NCBI RefSeq assembly: GCF_003206135.1
Contig: NZ_PZJT01000015.1
Location: 1-64,000, forward strand
DNA from: Salinicola salarius
GTDB taxonomy: Bacteria > Pseudomonadota > Gammaproteobacteria > Pseudomonadales > Halomonadaceae
DNA: 64,000 nt
Direction: 5' to 3'
Of the stretch, positions 42,949-53,343 are shown piece by piece. Under the pieces are notes generated by a model. It searched no databases. It was not told the DNA's origin and worked only from the letters and a program-made list of their open reading frames with translations. Within the stretch, counting starts at the first letter, position 1, and the number at the start of each line of letters is the position of its first letter. Both the position numbers and the translations under genes were made by a program.

Positions 42949-43641
42949 TCACTCCTCGGGCTGATACTTGTAGCCGACGCCGTAGACCGAGCGGATGATG
43001 TCGCGGTCCGGCCAGACATCGGCGATCTTGCGCCTGAGCTTCTTGACGTGACTATCGACGGTACGCTCGGAAACGATGCGATGATCGCGATACATGTGAT
43101 CCATCAACTGGTCGCGAGAGAAGATGCGGCCCGGACTATGCATCATCACCTTGAGGAGCTGGAACTCGACGGCGGTGAGATTCAGATCCTCGCTGCCCGC
43201 CATTGCGCGCCAGCCATCTTCGTCCAGCGTCAGGCGTTCGCCTTCGGAGAGCGACTCGTCCGCGCCGGTGGTGCCGTAGCTGCGGCGCAGCACGGCCTTG
43301 ACGCGAGCTACGACTTCCCGGGGGCTGAAGGGTTTGCAGATATAGTCGTCGGCGCCCAGTTCGAGCCCCAGCAGGCGATCCACTTCCTCGACACGGGCGG
43401 TCAGCATGATCACCGGAATGGTGGGAAATCGTTCGCGGATCTGGCGGCACAGGGTGAGGCCATCGGTGCCGGGCAGCATCAGGTCGAGCAGGATCAGCAT
43501 CGGCTGATTCTCCTCCAGCCACGCCATCACGGCGTTGCCGTGATCGATGTGATCGGAAGCGTAGCCGCTCTTCGACAGATAGTCGGCGACCAGGCGTGCG
43601 ATCTTGGGTTCGTCCTCGACGATCAGAATGGTGTCGTTCAT
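42949..43641 (-). CDS. baeR: BaeR-like response regulator
   Basis: This 230-residue OmpR-family regulator has a receiver domain (ILIVEDEPKIARLVADYL; phospho-acceptor Asp in LILLDLMLPGTDGLTLCRQI) and a winged-helix DNA-binding domain ending RSVYGVGYKYQPEE. LGLELGADDYICKPFSPREV is nearly the E. coli BaeR text. ATG 43641 with GGGAG upstream is preferred to TTG 43644. It is encoded after its kinase, 15 bases apart, and probably controls envelope-stress and efflux genes. Confidence 0.9.
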   Translation of the reverse strand: MNDTILIVEDEPKIARLVADYLSKSGYASDHIDHGNAVMAWLEENQPMLILLDLMLPGTDGLTLCRQIRERFPTIPVIMLTARVEEVDRLLGLELGADDYICKPFSPREVVARVKAVLRRSYGTTGADESLSEGERLTLDEDGWRAMAGSEDLNLTAVEFQLLKVMMHSPGRIFSRDQLMDHMYRDHRIVSERTVDSHVKKLRRKIADVWPDRDIIRSVYGVGYKYQPEE

Positions 43642-43656
43642 CAAACCGGCTCCCTG

Positions 43657-45246
43657 TCAGTTGGCGTGGCTGCCGTGTCTATCGGATGGTTCGTTATATC
43701 GCTTGCTGGATCTTTCATCGGGCTGTTCGTGGCACGGCGCATGGGCGGGCGGACCGGATGAATCGTCGGCGCGCTCGATGAATGATTCTGCGGTCATGTC
43801 GGCGGGAAGCTCCCGCGGAAACGTCAGCGTCCAGCGCAAACCGCCGAGTGGCGAAACCGAGGGCACCAGCGTGCCGCCCTGCGCTTCGATCAGCGCGTTG
43901 GCGATCGACAGCCCCAGGCCGCTGCCACCGCTGCGGCGATTGCGCGACCCTTCCACCCGGTACAGCCGTTCGGTCAGGCGAGGCAGTTCGTCCTCCGACA
44001 CGCCGGGGGCGGTGTCCTCCCAGACGACGGTCGCCTGATCGCCATGGCGCTTCAGCGTGACGCGCAGCGTGCCGGGGCTGTCGGTATAGGCGATGGTGTT
44101 GGACAGCAGGTTGTCCCAAAGCTGGCGCAGACGCTGGCTGTCGGCACGCACCCACAGCGGTTCGGTTTCGAGCTGAAGCGCGAGGCCGAGGCTTTCCAGT
44201 CTCGGCTGACTGTCTTCGAGACGCTGCACCAGCGACTCCTCGAGATCCACGGGCACGAGGTGCATGTCCAGCGCGCCGGCGTCGCTCTGGGCCAGCAGGC
44301 GCAAGTCCTCGACCAGATGCCCGAGCTGGTCGACCTCCTGCTGCAACGATCCCAGATTGTCCACCGACAGAGGGCGGACGCCGTCCTGCATGGCTTCGAT
44401 TTCGCCTCGCAGCACTGCCAGCGGCGTGCGCAGCTCATGGGCGATATCGGCGACCCAGCGCTGGCGCGCGCGACGGTTGGCCTCGAGCGTCTCGGCGAGC
44501 TGGTTGAAATCCGCCGAGAGACGCGAGAGCTCGTCGCGGCCGCGTTCGGAAAGGCGCACGCTGTAGTCTCCCAGGGTCAGGCGGCGCGTGGCCAGGGTCA
44601 TGAGCCGAGCACGACGGCCCAGCCACCAGGCGAGCCCGCCGGCCAGGAGCAGGGAGGCGAGAAACAGCGAACCGACGATAATGGTCAGGTTGCGCTGCTG
44701 GCGCTCGAGAAAGATCTGGTCCATCCGCGCCATCAGCCGTTCCGGCGGCAGGTAGCCCAGTTGGCCGACCAGCTTGTCACCACTGCGGATCGGCACGAAA
44801 TGGGGCTCCGGCGGCGGCGGCATGTCCAGGTCGCCCCGGGGAGGCGGCTTGAGCAGGGGCTCGCCGATCACCGGATTGCTCAGCTCGTCGAGCAGGACAT
44901 AGCCGCGGGCGTCGGAAAACTCGCGGTCGATCCCGCTGGGAGGGCGTTTCTCGCTCGACCAGAGCTGGCTGCGAACCAGGCTCTGCCAGGCGCGAGGGTC
45001 GTCGCGCAGCCACTGCCAGCTGCCGCGCTGTGTCCATTGTTCGCCCAGGGCGTTGGCCAGTGTCTCGGCTCGTGTCGACTGGCTGCGCTCGAGATAGTTG
45101 ACGAAGCCCTCGTCCAGGCTGCGCGAGACGAACACGAACACCAGTCCGCTGATCAGGACGTTGGTGATCAGGATGATGGCGAACAGTTTGATGCCGAGAC
45201 GCGACAGTCGTGGCCAGTCGCGCCATCTGCTATACGACAAGGACAT
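43657..45246 (-). CDS. baeS: BaeS-like sensor histidine kinase
   Basis: This 529-residue membrane kinase has one helix near residues 20-40, a periplasmic sensor (about 45-180), a second helix, a HAMP domain, the HisKA motif DIAHELRTPLAVLRGEIEA and a C-terminal ATPase domain with SGGSGLGLSIANALIE. The sensor region starts like BaeS (LANALGEQWTQRGSWQWLRD) and is longer, with a Pro-rich PPPRGDLDMPPPPEP loop. GTG 45264 is an alternative start; neither start has a strong ribosome site. The tail is rich in Asp, Ser and His. Confidence 0.88.
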   Translation of the reverse strand: MSLSYSRWRDWPRLSRLGIKLFAIILITNVLISGLVFVFVSRSLDEGFVNYLERSQSTRAETLANALGEQWTQRGSWQWLRDDPRAWQSLVRSQLWSSEKRPPSGIDREFSDARGYVLLDELSNPVIGEPLLKPPPRGDLDMPPPPEPHFVPIRSGDKLVGQLGYLPPERLMARMDQIFLERQQRNLTIIVGSLFLASLLLAGGLAWWLGRRARLMTLATRRLTLGDYSVRLSERGRDELSRLSADFNQLAETLEANRRARQRWVADIAHELRTPLAVLRGEIEAMQDGVRPLSVDNLGSLQQEVDQLGHLVEDLRLLAQSDAGALDMHLVPVDLEESLVQRLEDSQPRLESLGLALQLETEPLWVRADSQRLRQLWDNLLSNTIAYTDSPGTLRVTLKRHGDQATVVWEDTAPGVSEDELPRLTERLYRVEGSRNRRSGGSGLGLSIANALIEAQGGTLVPSVSPLGGLRWTLTFPRELPADMTAESFIERADDSSGPPAHAPCHEQPDERSSKRYNEPSDRHGSHAN

Positions 45247-45350
45247 GGGGTCCGGCTTTTTCACGGGCGGTATCGATGCCTCCAGTGTGTCTCATCGCGT
45301 GGCAGGGATGGTTCAGACAATGGGCAAAGAAGATGGAGATTGCGAGCGCT

Positions 45351-45908
45351 TCATCGTTCCTGATCCAGATCGGGCACGGCGCGGGAAACGAAGCGCTCTC
45401 TCCACTGGAAATCCACCGGCCAGTGAGGTTGGTCGCGAGATTGATCGGCGGCATCGAAGGCGGCCCATAGCGCATCGAACGTGCGGCCGTCGACCGGATG
45501 AACGTGAGAAGGCAGCAGTTCGGCCAGCGGGTGCAGCACGAAAGCGTAGCGCAGAATGTCTTCGCGCGGGAGGCGGGCATCGCCATGGCGGCCGACGGCG
45601 TCGCCCCACAGCAGCAGGTCGATGTCCAGCGTGCGGGCAACGAACTTGGTCGGACCGGCGGGCCGGCCATTATCGCGCTCGATGCTCTTGCAGCGGTCGT
45701 TGAGCGCGGTCGGCGACAGCTCGGTCTCGAACGCCACCACCAGATTGTAGAAGGGGCGATCGTCCTCGAAGCCGACCGCGGGACTCTCGTAAACCGGGGA
45801 GAGTCGTAGCGGGGCCGGGGCGGCGAGGATTGCCAGTGCGTCCAGAGCTCGGGTCAGGTGATGCTGGCGGTGGATGTTGCTGCCCAGCCCGAGAACGGCC
45901 AGCGGCAT
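45351..45908 (-). CDS. folK: 2-amino-4-hydroxy-6-hydroxymethyldihydropteridine pyrophosphokinase
   Basis: This 185-residue enzyme transfers pyrophosphate from ATP to hydroxymethyldihydropterin in folate synthesis. AVLGLGSNI at the start, SPVYESPAVGFEDDRPFYNL and FVARTLDIDLLLWGD (metal-binding Asp pair) followed by LPREDILRYAFVLHPLAELL are intact HPPK motifs. Its ATG overlaps the folB stop by one base. The C-terminal 40 residues exceed the usual length and are not conserved. Confidence 0.93.
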   Translation of the reverse strand: MPLAVLGLGSNIHRQHHLTRALDALAILAAPAPLRLSPVYESPAVGFEDDRPFYNLVVAFETELSPTALNDRCKSIERDNGRPAGPTKFVARTLDIDLLLWGDAVGRHGDARLPREDILRYAFVLHPLAELLPSHVHPVDGRTFDALWAAFDAADQSRDQPHWPVDFQWRERFVSRAVPDLDQER

Positions 45909-46261
45909 CAGTCGGCACTGCGCTCGATGCGAATGCCCACCGCGCGTGCCGCGGCCACGGCGCCGGGCTTGCGCACGGTCAGGCGTAGCTGGCGGACGCC
46001 GAACTCCTCGATCAGCAGTGCCGCGACGCGCTCGGCGAAGGTTTCCACCAGGCCGTGGGCGTTGGCGTCGGCGTAATCGGCAAGACGCTGGCAGATGGCG
46101 GCGTAGTCGAGCGTCCGGCCGAGGTCGTCGTCCCGGGCGGCCGGGCGGATGTCGGTGCCGAGTTCCAGATCCAGCTCCAGGCGTTGGCGTACCGTACGTT
46201 CCCAGTCATAGACTCCGATGACCGTCTCCAGACTCAAGCCTTCGATCAATACCTGATCCAC
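45908..46261 (-). CDS. folB: Dihydroneopterin aldolase
   Basis: This 117-residue enzyme cleaves dihydroneopterin for folate synthesis. LIEGLSLETVIGVYDWERTV has the substrate-binding Glu and Tyr region, and LDYAAICQRLADYADANAHG followed by LVETFAERVA is the second block. GTG at 46261 is chosen because GAGGA is seven bases upstream and the conserved text begins there; a longer frame to 46420 has no support. It is the first gene of folB-folK. Confidence 0.92.
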   Translation of the reverse strand: MDQVLIEGLSLETVIGVYDWERTVRQRLELDLELGTDIRPAARDDDLGRTLDYAAICQRLADYADANAHGLVETFAERVAALLIEEFGVRQLRLTVRKPGAVAAARAVGIRIERSAD

Positions 46262-46377
46262 GCGAATTCCTCGTCGGCAGCGATGCTTTTGGTGGTGATT
46301 TCCGCCGGCGGGCCGTTCCCGCTCGACGCGACGGCCATCGATTGTACGCGAGGAGAGTGGCAGAATCAGGGCTCTCG

Positions 46378-47076
46378 ATGATGTCCGCGCCAAGCGGCCA
46401 GGGGAGTCTTGTCTTGCCACCGATCCTTGTTACCGGCCTGCTGATGGGGGCCGGCTATCTCAGCGGTTCGCTGCTCGGGGCGATCTGGGTGTGCCGTGCC
46501 TGGGGCCTTCGCGATCCTCGCTGGGCGGGCTCGGGGAACCCGGGGTTTTCCAATGTGCTGCGTGCCTTCGGCTGGCGGCCGGCGCTGGCGACGCTGATCA
46601 TCGATGCCGCCAAGGGCATGCCGGTGCTGTGGCTGGCTGGCGCGGCGTCGCTGTCGGTCTGGTCCCAGGGGCTGGTTGGCCTCGGCGTGCTGATCGGGCA
46701 CAGCTGCCCGGTCTGGCATCGGGGGCGCGGCGGCAAGGCGGTGGCCAGTGCATTCGGCGTGCTGCTGATGCTGGCGACGCCGGTGGCGCTGATCTGCGCG
46801 ATCTGCTGGTTCCTGCTCGCCTGGCGGGTGCGCACGGCGGCGGTGGCCTCGCTGGCCACGGCGTTGATGGCGCCGCTGCTGAGTTACTGGCTGGTGCCGC
46901 CGATGACGGGAGTCATCTGCGTGTTCTCGCTACTGGTTCTGGCTCGGCACGCCTGGAACATCCGGCTGTGGCGGGAGCGACGCCGCGAGACGCACGAACC
47001 GGCGCTGGCCGATCCGTTCGACGAGGAAGATGCCCTGTGCGATCGCCGCGAGCTCAGACAACAGGACAGGCGATAG
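46378..47076 (+). CDS. plsY: Glycerol-3-phosphate acyltransferase PlsY
   Basis: This 232-residue inner-membrane enzyme acylates glycerol-3-phosphate from acyl-phosphate in phospholipid synthesis. The five to seven hydrophobic segments and three cytoplasmic motifs are recognisable: WAGSGNPGFSNVLRAFG, DAAKGMPVLW and GHSCPVWHRGRGGKAVASAFG. Motif 1 usually reads GNPGATN and motif 3 GGKGVAT, so the Ala-Thr to Phe-Ser and Gly to Ala changes are noteworthy. The C-terminus has a charged tail of about 40 residues. It is divergent from folB and ends 13 bases before the convergent tsaD gene. Confidence 0.9.
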   Translation: MMSAPSGQGSLVLPPILVTGLLMGAGYLSGSLLGAIWVCRAWGLRDPRWAGSGNPGFSNVLRAFGWRPALATLIIDAAKGMPVLWLAGAASLSVWSQGLVGLGVLIGHSCPVWHRGRGGKAVASAFGVLLMLATPVALICAICWFLLAWRVRTAAVASLATALMAPLLSYWLVPPMTGVICVFSLLVLARHAWNIRLWRERRRETHEPALADPFDEEDALCDRRELRQQDRR

Positions 47077-47089
47077 GACAGGCAGCAAG

Positions 47090-48118
47090 TCAGACCGCAG
47101 GAGGAGTGAGTTCCGCCAGCGGCCAGCGCGGGCGAGGCTGCAGGGTCTGGCTGCGCTGGCCGGCGGCGAGACGCTGCGCGCCGGCGTAGGCGATCATCGC
47201 GCCGTTGTCGGTACAGAAGCGGCCGCGCGGGTAGAACGCCTGGGCGCCCAGTTTGGCGAGCGCGGTATCCAGCGTCTCGCGCAGGCGCCGATTGGCGCTG
47301 ACGCCACCGGCGACGATCAGACGCTGCCGCCCGCTCTCCTTGAGGGCGCGCCGGCACTTGATCACCAGCGTATCGACCACGGCATCCTCGAAGGCGCGGG
47401 CGACGTCGGCACGCGCCTGGGCGTCGAGGGCGTCCTGTTCGCGAAGCATGCGCAGTGCAGTCAGGGTATGGGTCTTCAGCCCGGAGAAACTGAAATCGAG
47501 CCCCGGCCGATCGGTCATCGGGCGGGGAAAGCGAAAGCGCTCGCTGCGCCCCTGCTCCGCCAGCGCGGCCACCTGCGGGCCGCCGGGGTAGGGGAGTTCC
47601 AGCATCTTGGCGACCTTGTCGAACGCTTCCCCGGCCGCATCGTCGACGGATTCCCCCAGCAGCCGATAGTCGCCCAGGCCGCGGACGTCCACCAGTTGGG
47701 TATGCCCACCGGAAACCAGCAGCGCGACGAAGGGAAACGCCGGTGGATTCTCCTCCAGCATCGGCGCCAGCAGGTGGCCTTCCATGTGATGAACGCCGAG
47801 TACGGGGATTCCGAGCGCGCGCGCCATGCCGTGAGCCGTGCAGGCACCCACCATCAGCGCGCCGACCAGGCCGGGGCCTGCAGTGTAGGCAATGGCATCG
47901 AGATCATGCTTGGCCAACCCGGCCTCGCCGAGCACCTGATCCACCAGTGGCAGCAGCTTGCGGGTGTGATCGCGAGAGGCGAGTTCCGGCACCACGCCGC
48001 CGAATTCGGCATGTAGCGCTATCTGACTGTAAAGCGCATCGGCCAGCAGCCCGGCCTCGGTGTCATAGAGGGCGACGCCGGTTTCGTCGCAGGAAGTTTC
48101 GATGCCCAGCACGCGCAT
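47090..48118 (-). CDS. tsaD: tRNA N6-threonylcarbamoyladenosine transferase subunit TsaD
   Basis: This 342-residue ASKHA-fold protein is the catalytic subunit for t6A37 in tRNAs reading ANN codons. [17 protein letters not shown] at the start, [11 protein letters not shown] (iron-binding His pair), [16 protein letters not shown] and [16 protein letters not shown] are intact. ATG at 48118 begins the family-typical text; the 23 extra residues to 48187 are rejected. It is divergent from rpsU, the common arrangement in gammaproteobacteria. Confidence 0.95.
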   Translation of the reverse strand: MRVLGIETSCDETGVALYDTEAGLLADALYSQIALHAEFGGVVPELASRDHTRKLLPLVDQVLGEAGLAKHDLDAIAYTAGPGLVGALMVGACTAHGMARALGIPVLGVHHMEGHLLAPMLEENPPAFPFVALLVSGGHTQLVDVRGLGDYRLLGESVDDAAGEAFDKVAKMLELPYPGGPQVAALAEQGRSERFRFPRPMTDRPGLDFSFSGLKTHTLTALRMLREQDALDAQARADVARAFEDAVVDTLVIKCRRALKESGRQRLIVAGGVSANRRLRETLDTALAKLGAQAFYPRGRFCTDNGAMIAYAGAQRLAAGQRSQTLQPRPRWPLAELTPPAV

Positions 48119-48418
48119 GGTCGGATGTCCGTCGGTCGGGAGAATCTGGAGGCGCGCTAGTTTACGCTGTCGAAAAGCCATTTGCATTGGTTCCGGGGCG
48201 CGACTAGAATACGCTGCTCTGTAGAACTGGGTCGTGCGCCTTTAACACGTCCTCGACTGTCGAGCGACCTCGTGAGACAGCTCTGGGCCGGGAAGATCCG
48301 GATAGCGACACGTCAGGATTCGAAGCCTTTCGCGGCGTTGTCTCGAATTTCTCGGGTCGTGCGTTCAAAAGGGCGTGCGTTCAAACCGAACTCAATTCCC
48401 AAGGTAGGTGAGTGCTTC
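48119..48418. other. tsaD/rpsU divergent region and rpsU leader
   Basis: This 300-base stretch contains the rpsU promoter (48182-48210), a leader of about 200 bases and a 16-bp tandem duplication in the leader (48355-48386: GGTCGTGCGTTCAAAA, GGGCGTGCGTTCAAAC). No LexA-type box like that of E. coli rpsU was seen. Confidence 0.6.
48182..48210 (+). promoter_or_regulatory. Promoter of rpsU-dnaG-rpoD
   Basis: TTGCAT (48182-48187) and TAGAAT (48205-48210) are separated by 17 bases, a good sigma-70 match in a leader about 200 bases long. Confidence 0.6.
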
Positions 48419-48634
48419 ATGCCCGCTGTTAAAGTACGTGATAACGAGCCGTTCGACGTCGCGCTGCGTCGCTTCAAACGCTCCTGCGAAAAAGCTGGAG
48501 TTCTGTCCGAAGTCCGCCGTCGCGAAACTTACGAAAAGCCCACTTCAGTCCGCAAGCGTAAAGCCGCGGCTGCCGTGAAGCGTCACGCCAAGAAGCTGCA
48601 GCGTGAGCGTAAGCGTTTCGAACGCTTGTATTGA
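48419..48634 (+). CDS. rpsU: 30S ribosomal protein S21
   Basis: This 71-residue protein is S21: [40 protein letters not shown] and a Lys/Arg-rich end. The ATG at 48419 is set by the family length; the leader is long. It is the first gene of the macromolecular-synthesis operon rpsU-dnaG-rpoD, with an internal terminator before dnaG as in E. coli. Confidence 0.96.
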   Translation: MPAVKVRDNEPFDVALRRFKRSCEKAGVLSEVRRRETYEKPTSVRKRKAAAAVKRHAKKLQRERKRFERLY

Positions 48635-48644
48635 TCCGTACTGC

Positions 48645-48708
48645 GGGTGACTTCGGTCACCCCAGAGGGACGATCAAACGGCCGCCGTTAAGGTGGCCGT
48701 TTGTTTTT
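48645..48708 (+). terminator. Tandem hairpins and terminator between rpsU and dnaG
   Basis: GGGTGAC-TTCG-GTCACCC (48645-48662) is a UUCG-capped hairpin. It is followed by CAAACGGCC / GGCCGTTTG (48675-48703) and TTTTTG. The arrangement lowers dnaG expression relative to rpsU, as known for the E. coli operon. Confidence 0.8.
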
Positions 48709-48878
48709 GTTCCGCTGCCATTGCGCCAACGCCCGTGGGCTCAAGATTCATGGTATCGATGTCGGCGCGGATGCAGTGTTTTCTTGCCTGTCCTATCTTC
48801 AGCTGGATATCGCTCCATGACAGGCATGACAGTTCGCGGCCTGGCCTGCGAGCGGATCCCCCGAGAGCGTCTGATGAT

Positions 48879-50783
48879 ATGGCCGGACAGATTTCCCAGC
48901 GTTTCATCGATGACCTGTTGGCCCGTACCGACATCGTCGATGTGATTTCCGAGCGGGTACAGCTCAAGAAGAGCGGACGCAATCACAGCGGCCTCTGCCC
49001 GTTCCATCAGGAAAACTCCCCGTCGTTCACGGTAAGCCAGGACAAGCAGTTCTATCACTGCTTCGGCTGCAGCGCGCACGGTAATGCGCTGCGCTTTCTG
49101 ATGGAATTCGACAATCTGCGCTTTCCCGAAGCGGTCGAGCAACTGGCCTCCCGGGCAGGCATGCAGGTCGAGCGGGAAGGCGGCGAGGATCCGGGGGCGC
49201 GTCAGCGTCAGCAGAAGCGGGAAGAGGGCGTCAATCTGCTGGAACTGGCTTCGCGCTTCTTCCGCGAGCGCCTGGCACTTGGCGGCGGGCGCCAGGCTCG
49301 GGAGTATCTCGATCGCCGCGGTTTGAGCCAGGAGATCATTCGGGATTTCGGCATCGGTTACGCCGAGGACGAGTGGGAGTCGCTCAAGCGCCATCTGCTG
49401 GCACAGGGCATCAGCGAAGCGGTCCAGGTCGAGTACGGGCTGCTGGTGCACCGTGAAGAGACCGGACGCACCTACGATCGCTTTCGTGACCGGGTGATGT
49501 TTCCGATTCGCGACTGGAAAGGCCGCACCATCGCCTTCGGTGGCAGGGTGCTGGGCGATGCCAAGCCCAAGTATCTCAATTCGCCGGAGACGCCGGTCTT
49601 TCACAAGGGACGCGAACTCTACGGACTGTTCGAGGCGCGTCAGGCCAATCGACAGCTCTCGCGGTTGTTGGTGGTCGAAGGCTACATGGACGTGGTCGCG
49701 CTGGCGCAGTTCGGCATTCGCAACGCCTGCGCCACCCTGGGTACGGCGCTGACGACTGACCATCTGCAGCGGCTGTTCCGGCTGGTCGACGAGGTGGTGT
49801 TCTGCTTCGATGGCGACAACGCCGGCCGTCAGGCTGCGCGTCGCTCGTTGCAGACGGCGCTGCCGTCGATGATCGATGGGCGGCAGGTGCGATTTTTGTT
49901 CCTCCCCGAGGGCGAGGACCCCGACACGCTGGTTCGCCAGGAGGGCCAGGAGGCGTTCGAGAAGCGCATCACCTGCGCCAGCCCCCTGTCGGAGTTTCTG
50001 TTCGAGCAGGCGGCGGAAGGGCGTGATCTCAAGCAGGTGGAAGGGCGCGAGCGCTTCGTGACGGCAGTGCTGGACGCCCTGAAACTTTTGCCGGAAGGCG
50101 TGCTCAAATCGCTGCTGGTCAAGGAACTGTCGGTCAGAAGCGGGATCGACCAGTCGCACTTCGCCGGCTGGCTGGAAAAGCATGCGGCGCCCGAGCCGCG
50201 CCAGGCGATGACGCCGGACGCCGGCTACGAAGCGCTGATGATGACCTCGGATGGCGACATCGACGCCACTTCAGACCCGGGCGTGACGGTCGATAATGGC
50301 AATAATCGTGCAAGGCGGCGCGGACACCCGGCATCTCGCTCAGGAACTGCTACGCTTTCTCTGAGCATTCCGGCTCGGATATTGCATCTGTTGCTGCACG
50401 AACCGGGATTGGTCGAGGGGCTGCCGGAATCGGTCGAGTGGTGCCCGGTCGAAGTGCCCGATGGGCGCTTGTGCCGCGAAGTGGTGCAGTTGTTGCGCGC
50501 CGGACGCTACCGCAGCCCCCAGGTACTGCTGGCTCACTTCCACGGCAGTGCGGATGGTGAGCGCCTCGATCAGCTGGCGCGTCGCGAACTGGAGATTCCG
50601 CGCGACGTCCGGGCCAGCGAGCTGGAAAACTGGGTACGTTATCTCGAGCGCGAGAGCGCCCGTTTGACGCCGGTGGAGGAGTACCACCAGCTGCTGGAAA
50701 AGAGTCGTCAACCGGGAGCGCTCAGCAGCGCGGACAAGCAGCGCCTGAGAGAGCTGATCGGAAAGTTGGCCGGAGGGCCGTGA
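48879..50783 (+). CDS. dnaG: DNA primase
   Basis: This 634-residue enzyme makes RNA primers for replication. Domains in order: CHC2 zinc finger (CPFHQENSPSFTVSQDKQFY then HCFGCSAHG), TOPRIM polymerase core (VVEGYMDVVALAQFG, VVFCFDGDNAGRQAA) and the C-terminal DnaB-interacting domain (residues ~455-634). ATG 48879 begins MAGQISQRFIDDLLART, the conserved start. A Gly/Asp/Asn/Arg-rich linker (VTVDNGNNRARRRGHPASRS) lies before the C-terminal domain. Confidence 0.95.
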   Translation: MAGQISQRFIDDLLARTDIVDVISERVQLKKSGRNHSGLCPFHQENSPSFTVSQDKQFYHCFGCSAHGNALRFLMEFDNLRFPEAVEQLASRAGMQVEREGGEDPGARQRQQKREEGVNLLELASRFFRERLALGGGRQAREYLDRRGLSQEIIRDFGIGYAEDEWESLKRHLLAQGISEAVQVEYGLLVHREETGRTYDRFRDRVMFPIRDWKGRTIAFGGRVLGDAKPKYLNSPETPVFHKGRELYGLFEARQANRQLSRLLVVEGYMDVVALAQFGIRNACATLGTALTTDHLQRLFRLVDEVVFCFDGDNAGRQAARRSLQTALPSMIDGRQVRFLFLPEGEDPDTLVRQEGQEAFEKRITCASPLSEFLFEQAAEGRDLKQVEGRERFVTAVLDALKLLPEGVLKSLLVKELSVRSGIDQSHFAGWLEKHAAPEPRQAMTPDAGYEALMMTSDGDIDATSDPGVTVDNGNNRARRRGHPASRSGTATLSLSIPARILHLLLHEPGLVEGLPESVEWCPVEVPDGRLCREVVQLLRAGRYRSPQVLLAHFHGSADGERLDQLARRELEIPRDVRASELENWVRYLERESARLTPVEEYHQLLEKSRQPGALSSADKQRLRELIGKLAGGP

Positions 50784-50976
50784 GCCACGAGGTTCGTGGG
50801 GGTACGAATGTCGCGATTGAAATCAGGACTACTAGCAAGGAAGCGTGGAGTGGTCAATCGACAGGGCGGTCGAAAGGTTGAAATGGCGGTGATCGCCACC
50901 AGATAGGTCAACCAAGCACACTAGCACACCTGGCAGGCAAGGTAATAGAAGCTGGCAGCAAAAAGCGGGGGCGCGC

Positions 50977-50982
50977 TATACT
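50977..50982 (+). promoter_or_regulatory. Candidate -10 of an rpoD promoter
   Basis: TATACT lies 68 bases upstream of the rpoD ATG, with TGGCAG 18 bases before it as a weak -35. It would allow rpoD transcription independent of rpsU. Confidence 0.4.
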
Positions 50983-51049
50983 AGCCGGCTTTTGGGTCGT
51001 CGCGCCGTCACCCCAGGTGCTTCATTCTTCTTCGTCGAGTAGGGTTTCT

Positions 51050-52897
<1,848 letters not shown>

Positions 52898-52907
52898 GCG
52901 CGAAGCA

Positions 52908-52959
52908 CTATCGCAAAGTCCTGTCGCGAAGGCCTGTCGCGAAGGCCTGTCGCGGGCAG
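52908..52959 (+). repeat. 13-bp tandem repeat downstream of rpoD
   Basis: Four units run CTATCGCAAAGTC, CTGTCGCGAAGGC, CTGTCGCGAAGGC, CTGTCGCGGGCAG between the rpoD stop and terminator. The middle two are identical. Confidence 0.8.
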
Positions 52960-52969
52960 TAATGACGAG

Positions 52970-53000
52970 CCCCGCCAACCGAGAGGTTGGCGGGGTTTTT
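52970..53000 (+). terminator. Rho-independent terminator of rpoD
   Basis: CCCCGCCAACC and GGTTGGCGGGG form a perfect 11-base stem with a GAGA tetraloop and TTTTT after it. Confidence 0.9.
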
Positions 53001-53237
53001 GTCATTATGAGGCGGCCGGTCGGCGGGAACGTGATTATCCTGGGTACTGCGACTGATTCGAAATCGGCGGGAACCTCACTGCCGAGGACTTCTCGAGCTC
53101 ATCTGCGTAATGACGAGGGGGCTCGACGCTCGCCCCCTCGCCGCTCCCCTCTATTGGCGGCACAAGTCCGCTTTCACCTTCAAACTCATTTGCTCGCTCG
53201 GGTCGATGCGTAACGGACATCCTGTCCTAACGCGCCT

Positions 53238-53279
53238 CTTGCGACATCCACGTCGCAAGACCCGGCTCGCAAATGAGCC
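53238..53279 (-). terminator. Tandem hairpins downstream of CrbS-like gene
   Basis: CTTGCGAC/GTCGCAAG (53238-53259) and GGCTC/GAGCC (53264-53279) lie downstream of the minus-strand kinase gene. They may terminate its transcript, but there is no T-run. Confidence 0.4.
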
Positions 53280-53343
53280 TGAAGGAGCGGTCTTGAATAG
53301 CCGCCGGGCTCTGTGGCAATGAGGTTTGTCAGCGACTGAAAAA

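Larger units (their letters stand above)
52898..53343. other. Intergenic region after rpoD and CrbS-like gene
   Basis: These 446 bases hold a 13-bp tandem repeat, the rpoD terminator and a group of hairpins near 53238-53279. Short open frames lack ribosome sites and similarity. Confidence 0.6.

Noticed and set aside
48230-48290. LexA-type box in the rpsU leader as in E. coli
   Set aside because: The CTGT and ACAG present near 48257-48281 are 14 or more bases apart, not the eight required.
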